Positions 14,175 through 23,688 of a stretch of 64,000 nt of DNA are shown in pieces. The first letter of the stretch is position 1; each line of letters begins with the position of its first letter. A model generated the notes under the pieces. It did no database searches. It saw nothing but the letters and a program-made list of their open reading frames with translations, and was not told where the DNA came from. The position numbers and the translations under genes are program-made. This stretch comes from Bradyrhizobium campsiandrae (lineage in GTDB: Bacteria; Pseudomonadota; Alphaproteobacteria; Rhizobiales; Xanthobacteraceae): positions 32,148 through 96,147 of the forward strand of contig NZ_JAANIH010000031.1 in assembly GCF_014529705.1 (NCBI RefSeq). The letters are read 5' to 3'.

Positions 14175-15563
14175 GTGGCGATTGATCTGAAAGCGGTTGA
14201 GCAACTCGCTACCGATCAATCCTCGCTCAAGGCGGCCGCCGGTCTCGCCAAGCCGGCGAAATGGTCCGGCGTCGGCGGCAGTCCGGACGGCGCGCTGATC
14301 TGGGGCGAATGCGCGGGCTCCGGCGCCAATCCGTACCGGGTGATGGCTGACCTCCGCGACCTCGGCAACAAGTGCACCTGCCCGTCGCGCAAATTCCCGT
14401 GCAAGCACGTGCTCGGCCTGTTGTGGCTGAACGCAGAGGCGATCGTGCCGTTCGCGCCCGCCGACACGCCGGACTGGGTCAGCGACTGGCTGGGGCGCAG
14501 GCGCGGCACTTCAGCCGCAAAGCCGGCAAACACCGTCACCCCGGCCGGTGAGAAGGATCTGCGCACCGCACGCACCCTCGAGCCCGAAGCCACCCAGGAT
14601 CCGAAGGACGTCGCGCGCCGCGAAGCGCAGGCGGCGAAACGAAACGAAGAGACCGAGCGCGCCATCCTTGATGCACTGGATGCGCTCGAGCAATGGATCG
14701 GCGACCAGCTCCGCCTGGGATTGTCAGGCTTCATCGACGATGCGACGGCGCGATGCCGGCGCATTGCGGCGCGACTGGTCGATGGCAAGGCCGCGGTGCT
14801 GGCCGGCCGGATCGATGAGCTGCCATCCCGCCTGCTCGCGCTCGCCGCCGGCGACCGTCCGCGCGGCGCGGTCGTCGAACTCGGCAAGCTCGTGCTGCTT
14901 GCGCGCGCTTTTCGCGCTACGCCGCGTGGCGCCGAGATCAGGCGCGCCGTCGTGGCCGCGGAGACCCGCGAGACGGTGCTGGCCAATTCACAAGCGCCGC
15001 GCGTGAGCGGGCACTGGGAGGTGCTCGCCGAGCGGGTTGAGACGCGCCGCGATGGTCTGGTCTCGCAAACCACTTGGCTGCTCAATCTCGCCGCGAGCGG
15101 CCCGCGCTTCGCCATGCTGCTCGACTTCTTTCCGGCGAGCGCCGGACGGCGCGGCTCGGTGTTCACGCCCGGCGAACGCTTCCACGGCGAACTGGTCTTC
15201 TATCCGTCGCAGCAGCCGCTCCGCGCCCTGCTGGTCCGGCGCGAGGCCGCGGACGACACGCTGACGCCCGAATGGCCTGCACCCGATGCGACGCTCAACG
15301 ACGCGTTGACACGTCCTCTGCTCACAGAACCGTGGATGATCGAGATTCCCCTGCTGCTCCCGCAAGGGCGGATCGCGCGCGACGATTCCGGAGGCGCCTG
15401 GTGGCGAGCTGCCGACGGCACGACGACGCTGCCCGTTGCAGGCAACGCCGATGGATTACTGGCCGGCACCGAGCTGACGCGCACGGCCGCGATCTGGTCA
15501 GGCAGCCGGCTCACGATCCTCGCTGCACAATCCTCCTGGGGACGGATCGGCGGCCATGACTGA
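14175..15563 (+). CDS. SWIM zinc-finger protein
   Basis: A 462-residue protein. The SWIM motif is C67-x-C69...C76-x-H78 (CTCPSRKFPCKH), preceded by a strand-rich WSGVGGSPDGALIWGECAGS. An Ala/Lys-rich linker (about 115-165) joins it to a helical C-terminal region. SWIM domains bind nucleic acid or protein. This is the first gene of a five-gene cassette and overlaps the next gene by eight bases. GTG 14175 is the start. The cassette combination suggests that it supplies the recognition step, which is inference. Confidence 0.88.
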   Translation: MAIDLKAVEQLATDQSSLKAAAGLAKPAKWSGVGGSPDGALIWGECAGSGANPYRVMADLRDLGNKCTCPSRKFPCKHVLGLLWLNAEAIVPFAPADTPDWVSDWLGRRRGTSAAKPANTVTPAGEKDLRTARTLEPEATQDPKDVARREAQAAKRNEETERAILDALDALEQWIGDQLRLGLSGFIDDATARCRRIAARLVDGKAAVLAGRIDELPSRLLALAAGDRPRGAVVELGKLVLLARAFRATPRGAEIRRAVVAAETRETVLANSQAPRVSGHWEVLAERVETRRDGLVSQTTWLLNLAASGPRFAMLLDFFPASAGRRGSVFTPGERFHGELVFYPSQQPLRALLVRREAADDTLTPEWPAPDATLNDALTRPLLTEPWMIEIPLLLPQGRIARDDSGGAWWRAADGTTTLPVAGNADGLLAGTELTRTAAIWSGSRLTILAAQSSWGRIGGHD

Positions 15564-16986
15564 AGCCGTAAAGGCCGCAGAGATCTTCGGATCCATCGGC
15601 GCGGTCGTGACGCGATGGACCGTGGGCTCGAGCGCGGCCTCCGCCGCCTCGTTTTGGCGCACCGAGCTTGGCGACGATCCCGTCGAGGCCGAATTGCGAA
15701 TGCTCGCTCTCTCCGGGCAATTTCTCGGCGCAACCGTGACGGCCGAGGCGCCGTCCGCGCTACGCGTGCTGCCCGATATTCCCATGCTCGCGCTGCCGAC
15801 CGTATCGGAGCCGTTGCGACCGTTGCTGCGTCGGATCCTGGCCGCGAGCAAGGACGCAGCGCCCAGAAAGGAGCTCGTCCACTTCCTCGCAGCACGCGGC
15901 TGGACAACACATCCGGCCGACTGGATGCCCGATGCGAATGACGAAGACGCCCCCGATGTCTACGCCGCGTGGCGCGACTGGAGTGCATTCGCCGTCGCCG
16001 GCGCGGTGACCCGGCGACGGACGGGCGACCAGCTCACAGCGGAAAATTGGGAAGACTTCTGGCCGGCAGCGCGCAAGGCCGCATTGATCGGCCTGCGGCG
16101 GCGCGATCCGTCAGCGGCGCGCGCGCTGCTCGAAGCAAAACTCGGCAACGAAAATGCCGAGGCGCGGCTGCGCCTCGTGTCTCTGCTGTCGGAGCGCTTG
16201 TCCGGCGACGACGTTGCATTTCTCGAAGGCCTCGTGGCGAACGATCGCGCGCCGAAGATCAAGGCGCTCGCAACATCCATGCTCGCCCGTCTCGGCCATG
16301 GCCCCGCCGCGGGGGAGGATATCGCGGAGCTCGCCGGCTTCTTCGCGGTGAAGACAAAGGGGCTGCTGCGTCGCTCGCGCGTGATCGACTTTCAAACTCC
16401 CAAGACGCCGGCCCAGTGGCAACGACGGAAGACTCTGCTGGATGGTACGGACCTGACGTCGTTCGCAGGCGCGCTCGGCCTCGCCCCGCAGGATCTGATC
16501 GCCGCCTGGGACTGGAACGTGGATCCGGCGGCCGACGCGGGGTTGGTCGGGCTGATCGTGGAGACCGGCACCGACGCGCAGCTTGCGCAGGCCGCCAACA
16601 TCGTCAGCGAGCACGATGCGACCGGCCTCATCGTGGCGCTCGCGCCGCGCCTTGCAAACGCCGAGCGGGCCCGTTTCGCCGCGGCGGCCTTGCGTGCGCG
16701 CGGCATTGGCTTCGAGATGGCTCAGATGATCGCCGGCGTTGCGGGACGCCTGGACGATCCGCTCTCGACGCCGGCCGGTGTAAAGCTGCTGGCCGAGATC
16801 CGGCGCGACGACGCCAAGCCATCCGATCATATCGCGGAATTTCGTGCGCTGGGTCTGCTCGCCTCGCGAACTGCAGCCCAACAGACCTTACAGCGCCTGA
16901 CCGCGGCGGGCCTGCTGCTAGGCGACCCGCGCCTCGACATGCTGCGGCTCAACGCCGCGTTGGACGATCAAGGAGAGACGCCATGA
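15556..16986 (+). CDS. DUF5691 protein
   Basis: A 476-residue, Ala/Leu-rich, mostly helical protein matching DUF5691, always found beside SWIM and MoxR/vWA genes. It contains repeated helical blocks such as ARALLEAKLGNENAEARLRLVSLL and RAPKIKALATSMLARLGHG, which look like HEAT-type scaffolding repeats. No catalytic motif is seen. It overlaps both neighbours (SWIM by eight bases, MoxR by four), indicating a coupled operon. Confidence 0.85.
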   Translation: MTEAVKAAEIFGSIGAVVTRWTVGSSAASAASFWRTELGDDPVEAELRMLALSGQFLGATVTAEAPSALRVLPDIPMLALPTVSEPLRPLLRRILAASKDAAPRKELVHFLAARGWTTHPADWMPDANDEDAPDVYAAWRDWSAFAVAGAVTRRRTGDQLTAENWEDFWPAARKAALIGLRRRDPSAARALLEAKLGNENAEARLRLVSLLSERLSGDDVAFLEGLVANDRAPKIKALATSMLARLGHGPAAGEDIAELAGFFAVKTKGLLRRSRVIDFQTPKTPAQWQRRKTLLDGTDLTSFAGALGLAPQDLIAAWDWNVDPAADAGLVGLIVETGTDAQLAQAANIVSEHDATGLIVALAPRLANAERARFAAAALRARGIGFEMAQMIAGVAGRLDDPLSTPAGVKLLAEIRRDDAKPSDHIAEFRALGLLASRTAAQQTLQRLTAAGLLLGDPRLDMLRLNAALDDQGETP

Positions 16987-18059
16987 GCGAGAAACTGCGG
17001 TTGCCGGCCGAGGACAGCTTTGCGGCCGAGCTGAAGGCGCTCGCCGCGGGCGAAGGGCGTCGCCCGCCGGGCTGGGCGCTCTCGCCGCGCCAGGTCGTGA
17101 CCTATCTGATGGGCGGCAAGGCGGCCGACGGCACCTCGATCACGCCTAAATATGTCGGCGACATCAGGTTGATCGAGACCGCCGTCGCGACGCTTGCGAC
17201 CGATCGCGCGCTCCTGCTGCTCGGCGTGCCCGGCACCGCCAAATCGTGGGTCTCCGAGCACCTTGCCGCCGGCATTACCGGCGATTCCACCCTGGTGATC
17301 CAGTGCACTGCCGGGACCGATGAGAACCAGATCCGCTACGGCTGGAATTATGCCCAGCTGCTCGCCCACGGGCCCAGCCGCGAAGCGCTGGTGCCGACCC
17401 CGCTGATGCGCGCGATGGAAGACGGCAAGCTCTGCCGCTTCGAGGAGCTGACACGCATGGGCAGTGACGTGCAGGATACGCTGATCACGGTGCTGTCCGA
17501 GAAGATGATGCCGATCCCTGAGCTGAACACCGCCGTCTATGCGCAGCGCGGCTTCAACATCATCGCGACCGCCAACAATCGCGACAAGGGCGTCAACGAG
17601 CTGTCCTCCGCGCTCAAGCGCCGCTTCAATGTCGTCGTGCTGCCGTTGCCCGACAGCGCCGAGGAAGAAGTCTCGATCGTCGTCAAGCGCGTCAGCGAGA
17701 TGGCGCAGAACCTCGATCTGCCGGCACCGAAGAACGTCGCCGACGAAGTGGCGCGCGTCGTCGCGATCTTCCGCGAATTGCGCTCGGGCGCGACCGAGGA
17801 CGGCAAAGTCGCACTGAAATCGCCGTCGGGCGGACTCTCGACCGCCGAGGCGATCGCGGTGATGGTCGGCGGCATCAGCCAGGCAACCTTCTTCAATGAC
17901 GGCAAGTTGACGCCAGAGACGCTCGCCAGCAACATGATCGGCGCGGTGGTCAAGGATCCGGTGCAGGACACCGCCGTGCTCGGCGAATATCTCGAGACCG
18001 TGTTGAAGAAGAAGCGCGGCTTCGAAGGCTACTACGCCTCGCTGACCGATCTGATCTGA
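16983..18059 (+). CDS. MoxR-type AAA+ ATPase
   Basis: A 358-residue MoxR-family ATPase. Walker A is GVPGTAKSW (about residues 80-88), Walker B lies in KLCRFEELTRM, and sensor 1 is IIATANNRDKGVNELSSALKRRF with the arginine finger at its end. MoxR proteins act as chaperone-like remodelling motors that work with a vWA partner, here the last gene of the cassette. ATG 16983 follows AGGAGAGACGCC and overlaps the DUF5691 stop. Confidence 0.92.
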   Translation: MSEKLRLPAEDSFAAELKALAAGEGRRPPGWALSPRQVVTYLMGGKAADGTSITPKYVGDIRLIETAVATLATDRALLLLGVPGTAKSWVSEHLAAGITGDSTLVIQCTAGTDENQIRYGWNYAQLLAHGPSREALVPTPLMRAMEDGKLCRFEELTRMGSDVQDTLITVLSEKMMPIPELNTAVYAQRGFNIIATANNRDKGVNELSSALKRRFNVVVLPLPDSAEEEVSIVVKRVSEMAQNLDLPAPKNVADEVARVVAIFRELRSGATEDGKVALKSPSGGLSTAEAIAVMVGGISQATFFNDGKLTPETLASNMIGAVVKDPVQDTAVLGEYLETVLKKKRGFEGYYASLTDLI

Positions 18060-18063
18060 CGCC

Positions 18064-20289
18064 ATGGCCGGCGAGGTTCACCTGTTCGGCATCCGGCATC
18101 ACGGGCCGGGATCGGCGCGGCGGCTGGTGGAGGCGCTCGATGCGCTCCGGCCGGTCGCGGTGCTGATCGAAGGCCCCGCTGATGCCTCCGACCTGCTGCC
18201 GATGCTCGCCGATCCCGATATGGTGACGCCGGTGGCGCTGCTCACTTATGCCGAGGACAATCCGGCCAACGCCAGCTTCTTTCCCTTTGCCGACTATTCG
18301 CCCGAATACCAAGCTGCCTGCTGGGCCGTGCGTCACGGTGCAGCATTGCGCTTCATCGACCTGCCCGCTTCGGACCGGCTGGGCAGCTCGGCCGGCGACA
18401 TCGCCGAGGAAATTGCCGCGAGATCGCAGGAGGATCCGGTCAGCCGTGATCCGATCGGCGCGCTCGCGACGGCAGCCGGATATGACGACGGCGAATCCTG
18501 GTGGTCCGATGTCATCGAGGAAAATCCTGCGACTGGTCCTGTGTTCGCGGCCGTCACAGATGCGATGACGGCGCTGCGCGCGGACGAAAAGCCGCTGTCG
18601 GCTCGCGAGGCCGCGCGCGAGGCGCATATGCGGATCGAGATCGCAAAGGCGGCAAAGGAGTGCGACGGTGCCGTCGCGGTCGTCTGCGGTGCCTGGCATG
18701 CGCCCGCGCTGATCGAGCGTCGCAGCCTCGCGGCCGACCGTGAATTGCTCCAGGGCCGGCCGAAGACGAAGATCAAGGCCACCTGGGCGCCATGGACCGC
18801 ACCGCGCCTGTCGCGCGCAAGCGGCTATGGCGCGGGCGTGGTCGCGCCCGGCTGGTGCGCGCATCTCTGGGAGACGCGCGACGGCGACCGCGCCTCGCTC
18901 TGGCTCGCCAAGGTGACCCGTGTCCTGCGCGATCGCGGCCATTTCGTCTCGACCGCCTCGGTCATCGAAGCGCAGCGACTTGGCATTGCGCTCGCAGCCC
19001 TGCGCGAGCGGCCCTCGCCCGGCTTCGAGGAACTGCGCGAGGCGGCGATCGCCTGCTTGTGCAATGGCGAGCGCGCGATGTGGAACGACATCGCTGCCGA
19101 GCTTCTGGTCGGCGCCGGTGTCGGCTCGATTCCATCGGCGACACCGCTGGCGCCGCTGCTGGAGGATCTCCAGCGCCAGCAGAAGCAAGCGCGGCTGAAG
19201 CCCGAGGCGCTCGAACGACCGCTGACGCTCGACTTGCGCAGTGAAAGCGGGCTGATGCGTTCGACGCTGCTGCACCGGCTCAACGCGCTCGACGTGCCCT
19301 GGGGACAGCTGACCAACGCGGGCCGCAGCCGCGGCACGTTCCGCGAGAACTGGCAATTGCGCTGGGAGCCGGAATTCGCGGTGCGGCTGGTCGAGAATCT
19401 GCTCTATGGCTCGACCATCGCGGAAGCCGCTGCCGGCCGCCTGATCGAAGCGATGGGCAAAGAGGCGGAACTCGGCGCGCTCGCGAGCCTCGTGCGCAGC
19501 GCCATGATCGCCGATCTGCCGCGCGCCACCGAATCCGGCATCGCGGCGCTCGAAGCCAAGGCAGCCCTCACCAGCGACGGCCAATCGCTGCTCGACGCGC
19601 TGCCGCCGATGGCCGACATCCTGCGCTATGGCGAGGCACGCGCCGGCACCGTCGAGCATCTCGCGGCCCTGATGCCGCGGATCGTGGTGCAGGCGGCGCT
19701 TGCCCTGCCCTACGCCGCGCGCAATCTGGACGTCCCGGCAGCAGCTAGGCTGCGCGGCACGATCCTCGCGGCCGATGGCGCGATCCAGCTGGCGCAGCTC
19801 AACGCCGACATCGTCGCCAGATGGCGCGAAGCACTGACGGCGCTGCTACACGATGCGCAAGCCACCCGGCTGATCTCCGGCACCGCGGCGCGATTATTGT
19901 ACGAGGCGGAGCTGCTGGCGGCCGATCACACCGCCGATCTGCTGGCGCGGATGCTGTCACCGGGCACGCCTATTGCCGAAGCGGCTGGCTTCTTCGAAGG
20001 CTTCTTCGAGGGCGCGGGCCAGCGGCTGATCCACGACGCGGCCTTGCGCGGCGCGGTGGATGGCTGGCTGCTGTCCCTCGACGACGAGGCCTTTACCGCC
20101 AGCCTGCCGCTGTTCCGCCGGGTTTTCTCGGCGCTGGATCGCAACGAGCGCAGACGGCTGATGGACGCGTTGTTTGCGCGGAACGCCGGTGGCGCAAAGG
20201 GATATCGGCTGATCGCAGGGGCCGATGCAATCTGGCCACAGCACGAGGCGCGCGTGATCGCGCTGCTCAAGGCCGGAGCCCCCCGATGA
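18064..20289 (+). CDS. DUF5682 protein (possible ChaN/EreA/TraB-like domain)
   Basis: A 741-residue protein. The N-terminus HLFGIRHHGPGSARRLVEAL, then AVLIEGPADAS and the later AVAVVCGAWHAPAL resemble the His/Glu-Gly-Pro pattern of the EreA/ChaN/TraB superfamily of metal-dependent hydrolase-like proteins; this relation is inferred from motif shape only. The remaining 500 residues are helical. It starts four bases after the MoxR stop and ends overlapping the vWA start (ATGA). Its role in the cassette may be the effector. Confidence 0.82.
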   Translation: MAGEVHLFGIRHHGPGSARRLVEALDALRPVAVLIEGPADASDLLPMLADPDMVTPVALLTYAEDNPANASFFPFADYSPEYQAACWAVRHGAALRFIDLPASDRLGSSAGDIAEEIAARSQEDPVSRDPIGALATAAGYDDGESWWSDVIEENPATGPVFAAVTDAMTALRADEKPLSAREAAREAHMRIEIAKAAKECDGAVAVVCGAWHAPALIERRSLAADRELLQGRPKTKIKATWAPWTAPRLSRASGYGAGVVAPGWCAHLWETRDGDRASLWLAKVTRVLRDRGHFVSTASVIEAQRLGIALAALRERPSPGFEELREAAIACLCNGERAMWNDIAAELLVGAGVGSIPSATPLAPLLEDLQRQQKQARLKPEALERPLTLDLRSESGLMRSTLLHRLNALDVPWGQLTNAGRSRGTFRENWQLRWEPEFAVRLVENLLYGSTIAEAAAGRLIEAMGKEAELGALASLVRSAMIADLPRATESGIAALEAKAALTSDGQSLLDALPPMADILRYGEARAGTVEHLAALMPRIVVQAALALPYAARNLDVPAAARLRGTILAADGAIQLAQLNADIVARWREALTALLHDAQATRLISGTAARLLYEAELLAADHTADLLARMLSPGTPIAEAAGFFEGFFEGAGQRLIHDAALRGAVDGWLLSLDDEAFTASLPLFRRVFSALDRNERRRLMDALFARNAGGAKGYRLIAGADAIWPQHEARVIALLKAGAPR

Positions 20290-21467
20290 GCGAGATCGAC
20301 GAGCGCAACCGCCGCTGGACGCTGGCCCTCGGCATTGACACAGAGGATCCCGGAAGCGCAACCACGCTCTCCGACGGCGACCGCCGCATGTCCGAGGCCC
20401 TGACGGCGCTCTACGGCAACGGGGACGACGCGCCGAAGAAGGGCCGCGGCGGTCTCGGCGGCTCGGCACCCCGGGTCGCGAAATGGCTTGGCGATATCAG
20501 GGAGTTCTTTCCCGCGCCCGTCGTGCAGGTGATCCAGAAGGACGCGTTCGAACGCAAGGGGCTGCGCCAGATGCTGCTCGAGCCGGAATTCCTCGCAACC
20601 GTCGAAGCCGACGTGAACCTGATCGCCGACCTCGTCGCGCTGCGCGGTGTGATGCCGGAGAAGACCAAGGACACCGCGCGGATCGTGATCGCCAAGGTGG
20701 TGGCCGAGCTGATGGAGCGGCTGGAGCGGCGCACGGCGGACGCGGTTCGCGGAGCGCTGAATCGCTCGCTGCGGACCAATCGCCCGCGCTTTGCCGACAT
20801 CGACTGGCCGCGCACCATCAAGGCCAATCTGCGCCATTATCAGGCAGAACACCGCACGGTGGTGCCGGAACGGCTGATCGGCTTCCTGCGCCGGCAGCGA
20901 CGGATCGTCGATCTCGATGAGGTCATTTTGTGCGTCGACCAGTCGGGGTCGATGGCGACCTCCGTCGTCTACGCCTCGATCTTCGCGGCGGTGATGGCCT
21001 CGCTGCCTGTTGTCGCGACCAAGCTCGTCTGCTTCGACACCGCGATTGTCGATCTGACCGAGGAACTCGCCGATCCCGTCGAGGTGCTGTTCGGCGTCCA
21101 GCTTGGCGGTGGCACCGACATCAACAGCGCGGTCGCCTATTGCGAGGAGCGTATCGAGCGCCCCTCCAAGGCGCATCTGATCCTGATCACCGATCTCTAT
21201 GAGGGCGGCAATGCGGATGTGCTGGTCGACCGGCTGGCCCGGCTTGCGACGCGCGGGATTAACGTCATCGTGCTGCTGGCGCTGACCGACACCGGCCGCC
21301 CGTCCTACGATCCGGTGCTATCCGGGCGGGTTGCCAGCCTCGGCATCCCGGTCTTTGCCTGCACGCCGGATCAGTTTCCCGATCTGATGGCAACCGCGCT
21401 GAAGCGCGAAGATGTCGCCGATTGGGCGGCCGACCAGGACATCAAGCTGATCCGGCCCGAAGGGTGA
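20286..21467 (+). CDS. vWA-domain protein (MoxR partner)
   Basis: A 393-residue protein. The N-terminal 200 residues are helical; a vWA domain spans about 210-385 with a complete MIDAS: CVDQSGSMATS (D-x-S-x-S), GGGTDINSAV (T) and LITDLYEGG (D). This matches the CoxE/YehL-type partners of MoxR ATPases, which clamp metal-dependent ligands. It ends the five-gene cassette and converges with a LysR gene. Confidence 0.9.
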   Translation: MSEIDERNRRWTLALGIDTEDPGSATTLSDGDRRMSEALTALYGNGDDAPKKGRGGLGGSAPRVAKWLGDIREFFPAPVVQVIQKDAFERKGLRQMLLEPEFLATVEADVNLIADLVALRGVMPEKTKDTARIVIAKVVAELMERLERRTADAVRGALNRSLRTNRPRFADIDWPRTIKANLRHYQAEHRTVVPERLIGFLRRQRRIVDLDEVILCVDQSGSMATSVVYASIFAAVMASLPVVATKLVCFDTAIVDLTEELADPVEVLFGVQLGGGTDINSAVAYCEERIERPSKAHLILITDLYEGGNADVLVDRLARLATRGINVIVLLALTDTGRPSYDPVLSGRVASLGIPVFACTPDQFPDLMATALKREDVADWAADQDIKLIRPEG

Positions 21468-21483
21468 ATGCTTCGAAGCCCGG

Positions 21484-22377
21484 CTAAACCTTCGCCTCTG
21501 CGAAGATGCGCCCGATCCAGTCGAGGAAGACGCGCAGGCGGAGCGTGAGCTGGCGGTTTTGCGGATAGAGCGCCGACAGCGGCGTCGGCGACGGCGGATA
21601 GTCCGGCAGCACCTCGACCAACGCGCCGCTGGCGAGGTCATCGGCAAAACGATAGCGCGGCGCCTGGACGAGGCCAAAACCGAGCCGCGCCAGATCCGCC
21701 ATCGTGTCGGAATTGTTGACCCTGATGCGGCTCGGCAGCACGACGTTGCGCAACGCGCCGTTGACCGAGAACTCCAGCGGCAGCACGTCGCCGGTCCGCG
21801 ACGAGATGAAGCCGATCATCTGGTGGCCGTCGAGCGCATCGGGTGAGGCGGGCGTGCCGTGAGCGGCGAGATAGGCCGGACTCGCCGCCGTGATCTCCGC
21901 CACCATACCAAGGCGACGCTGGATCATGCCGCTGTCCTCGGGCTGGCCGGCGCGGATGACACAGTCAACGCCCTCGCGCACGAGATCGACGAGGCGGTCG
22001 CCCTGCCCGATCTGCAACTCCATCAGCGGATGGCGCGCTAGAAATTCCGGCAGCTTTGGCAAGATGAAGGTGCGCGTCAGCAGCGGATGCGCATCGAACC
22101 GCAACAGCCCGCGCGGCTGGGCGTCGCGCATCGCGCTCTCCGCTTCCTCCACTTCCGCCAGGATCGCGACGCAGCGGCGATAATATTCCTCGCCGTCGAG
22201 CGTCGCCGTGACATGCCGCGTGGTGCGCTCGAGCAGGCGCACGCCAAGATGCGCCTCGAGGCCGCGCAAGACCTCGCTCGCGGTCGAGCGCGGCAGGCCA
22301 AGATCGGCCGCCGCCGCGGTGAAGCTGCGCCTTTCCACGAGGCGGACGAACAGGCGCATGGTCTCGAAACGGTCCAT
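21484..22377 (-). CDS. LysR-family transcriptional regulator
   Basis: A 297-residue LTTR. The HTH is MRLFVRLVERRSFTAAAADL then LPRSTASEVLRGLEAHLGVRLLERTTR, and the effector domain has FDAHPLLTRTFILPKLPEFLARHP. Low similarity to catabolic LTTRs suggests the CrgA/YafC-like subgroup. The start at 22377 (MDRFETM) is chosen over 22395 because LTTRs of this subgroup start with MDRF. It is divergent from the tautomerase gene 127 bp away, which it probably controls. Confidence 0.88.
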   Translation of the reverse strand: MDRFETMRLFVRLVERRSFTAAAADLGLPRSTASEVLRGLEAHLGVRLLERTTRHVTATLDGEEYYRRCVAILAEVEEAESAMRDAQPRGLLRFDAHPLLTRTFILPKLPEFLARHPLMELQIGQGDRLVDLVREGVDCVIRAGQPEDSGMIQRRLGMVAEITAASPAYLAAHGTPASPDALDGHQMIGFISSRTGDVLPLEFSVNGALRNVVLPSRIRVNNSDTMADLARLGFGLVQAPRYRFADDLASGALVEVLPDYPPSPTPLSALYPQNRQLTLRLRVFLDWIGRIFAEAKV

Positions 22378-22504
22378 GGCCCGATTGTTCAACATAGCCG
22401 ACAGGTGATGGCAAGAGCCGGTGGATTATCCGCGGCGGTCGCTCGGCTATCTCCCGCGCAGCCGACACCGGACGAGCCGGTCGTCGCATTCATGGAGATC
22501 GATC

Positions 22505-22717
22505 ATGCCCTTTGCCAACATCAAGGTGCCACAGGCCGCGCTCTCGACCGCACAGAAAGAGGAGATCGTGCATCGTGTGACTGCGATGTTCGTCGACTAT
22601 TTCAGCGAAGCGGCGCGGCCGCACACGATGGTGCTGATCGAGGAGGTTCCGGATGGCGGCTACGGCCGCGCCGATGAAGTGTTCGTGATCCCCACCGCAT
22701 ATCGCGCCAAGAGCTAA
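22505..22717 (+). CDS. 4-Oxalocrotonate tautomerase-family protein
   Basis: A 70-residue tautomerase. The mature N-terminal catalytic Pro2 is present (MPFANIKVP), followed by the helix AALSTAQKEEIVHRVTAMF and the strand HTMVLIEEVPDGGYG. It is the size of 4-OT/DmpI subunits, which assemble into hexamers. The substrate is unknown. ATG 22505 follows GGAGATCGATC. Confidence 0.88.
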   Translation: MPFANIKVPQAALSTAQKEEIVHRVTAMFVDYFSEAARPHTMVLIEEVPDGGYGRADEVFVIPTAYRAKS

Positions 22718-22757
22718 GGCGATTGACGGCAGATCGATCTCTGACTAAAGTCAGATA

Positions 22758-23630
22758 ATGCTCGATCCCGTCTCTCGTGTTCGCCGCTTCAACCGTGCCG
22801 TGACCTCCGCGGTCGGTGCGCTCGATACGTCCTTCCTCGGGCGCGGCCGGCCGCTCGGGGCGGCGCGGGTGCTCAATGCGATCGGGCATGGACGTTCCGA
22901 CGTCGGCGAGATCCGCGATTACCTCGGCCTCGATTCCGGGCTGATGAGCCGATTGTTGCGCAGCCTCGAGGACGAAGATCTGATCGAGACGCACGCGCAT
23001 GAGGACGATGCGCGGCGTCGCGTCGCCAGCCTGACGCGCGCGGGCAAGCGCGAGTTCGCGGCCTATGAAACGCTGTCGAACACGCAAGCCGAGGGCTTTC
23101 TTGCCCGCAGCACGCAACGCGAGGCGCTGCTGGCGGCGATGGACCTGATCGCCTCCGCGCTGACGCGCGAGCGTACCGCTCTGACCGAGATGGATCCGCG
23201 CAGCGACGAGGCACGCCATTGCCTCGCCGAGTATTACGCCGAGCTTGGCCGCCGCTTCAAACAGGGGTTTGACGTTTCGCTGTCGCGCGACCCCGACGCC
23301 AAGGACATGCGCCGGCCGCGAGGCAGCTTCATCGTCGCGATGTCGGACACACTCCCGATCGGCTGCGTCGGTCTCAAAGGCACCGATCACGGCTATGCCG
23401 AGATCAAGCGCCTCTGGGTCGCGCCTTCCGCGCGCGGCCTCGGCCTCGGGCGGCGCCTGATGGACGCGACTGAGGATACCGCGCGCACGATCGGCATCAC
23501 GCTGCTGCGTCTCGACACCAACAGCGCGCTGCCGGAGGCCGGTCAGCTCTACCGCACCACCGGCTGGCGCGAGATCGCGCGCTTCAATGATGATCCCTAT
23601 CCGGATCTGTTCTTCGAAAAATCGCTCTAA
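22758..23630 (+). CDS. MarR-GNAT fusion protein
   Basis: A 290-residue bifunctional protein. Residues 1-145 are a MarR winged helix (RVLNAIGHGRSDVGEIRDYLGLDSG, then LLRSLEDEDLIETHAHEDDARRRVASLT). Residues about 150-290 are a GNAT domain with RLWVAPSARGLGLGRRLM (acetyl-CoA loop) and a C-terminal LYRTTGWREI. This two-domain arrangement is a known family; the acetyltransferase may sense or modify a ligand that the HTH part responds to. It lies 40 bp after the tautomerase gene on the same strand. Confidence 0.9.
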   Translation: MLDPVSRVRRFNRAVTSAVGALDTSFLGRGRPLGAARVLNAIGHGRSDVGEIRDYLGLDSGLMSRLLRSLEDEDLIETHAHEDDARRRVASLTRAGKREFAAYETLSNTQAEGFLARSTQREALLAAMDLIASALTRERTALTEMDPRSDEARHCLAEYYAELGRRFKQGFDVSLSRDPDAKDMRRPRGSFIVAMSDTLPIGCVGLKGTDHGYAEIKRLWVAPSARGLGLGRRLMDATEDTARTIGITLLRLDTNSALPEAGQLYRTTGWREIARFNDDPYPDLFFEKSL

Positions 23631-23688
23631 TCGGCGCGCCAATTCCCTTGCTCCCGCGTTAAGCCCCGGGGACCGCAGGAGCATCGCC

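Noticed and set aside
15969..16982. Upstream in-frame extension of the MoxR ORF
   Set aside because: It runs through DUF5691 in another frame and is Arg-rich; the MoxR start at 16983 has a ribosome site and the usual N-terminus.
17950..19659. 569-residue minus-strand ORF opposite DUF5682
   Set aside because: Antisense shadow; no motifs, composition typical of reversed coding sequence.
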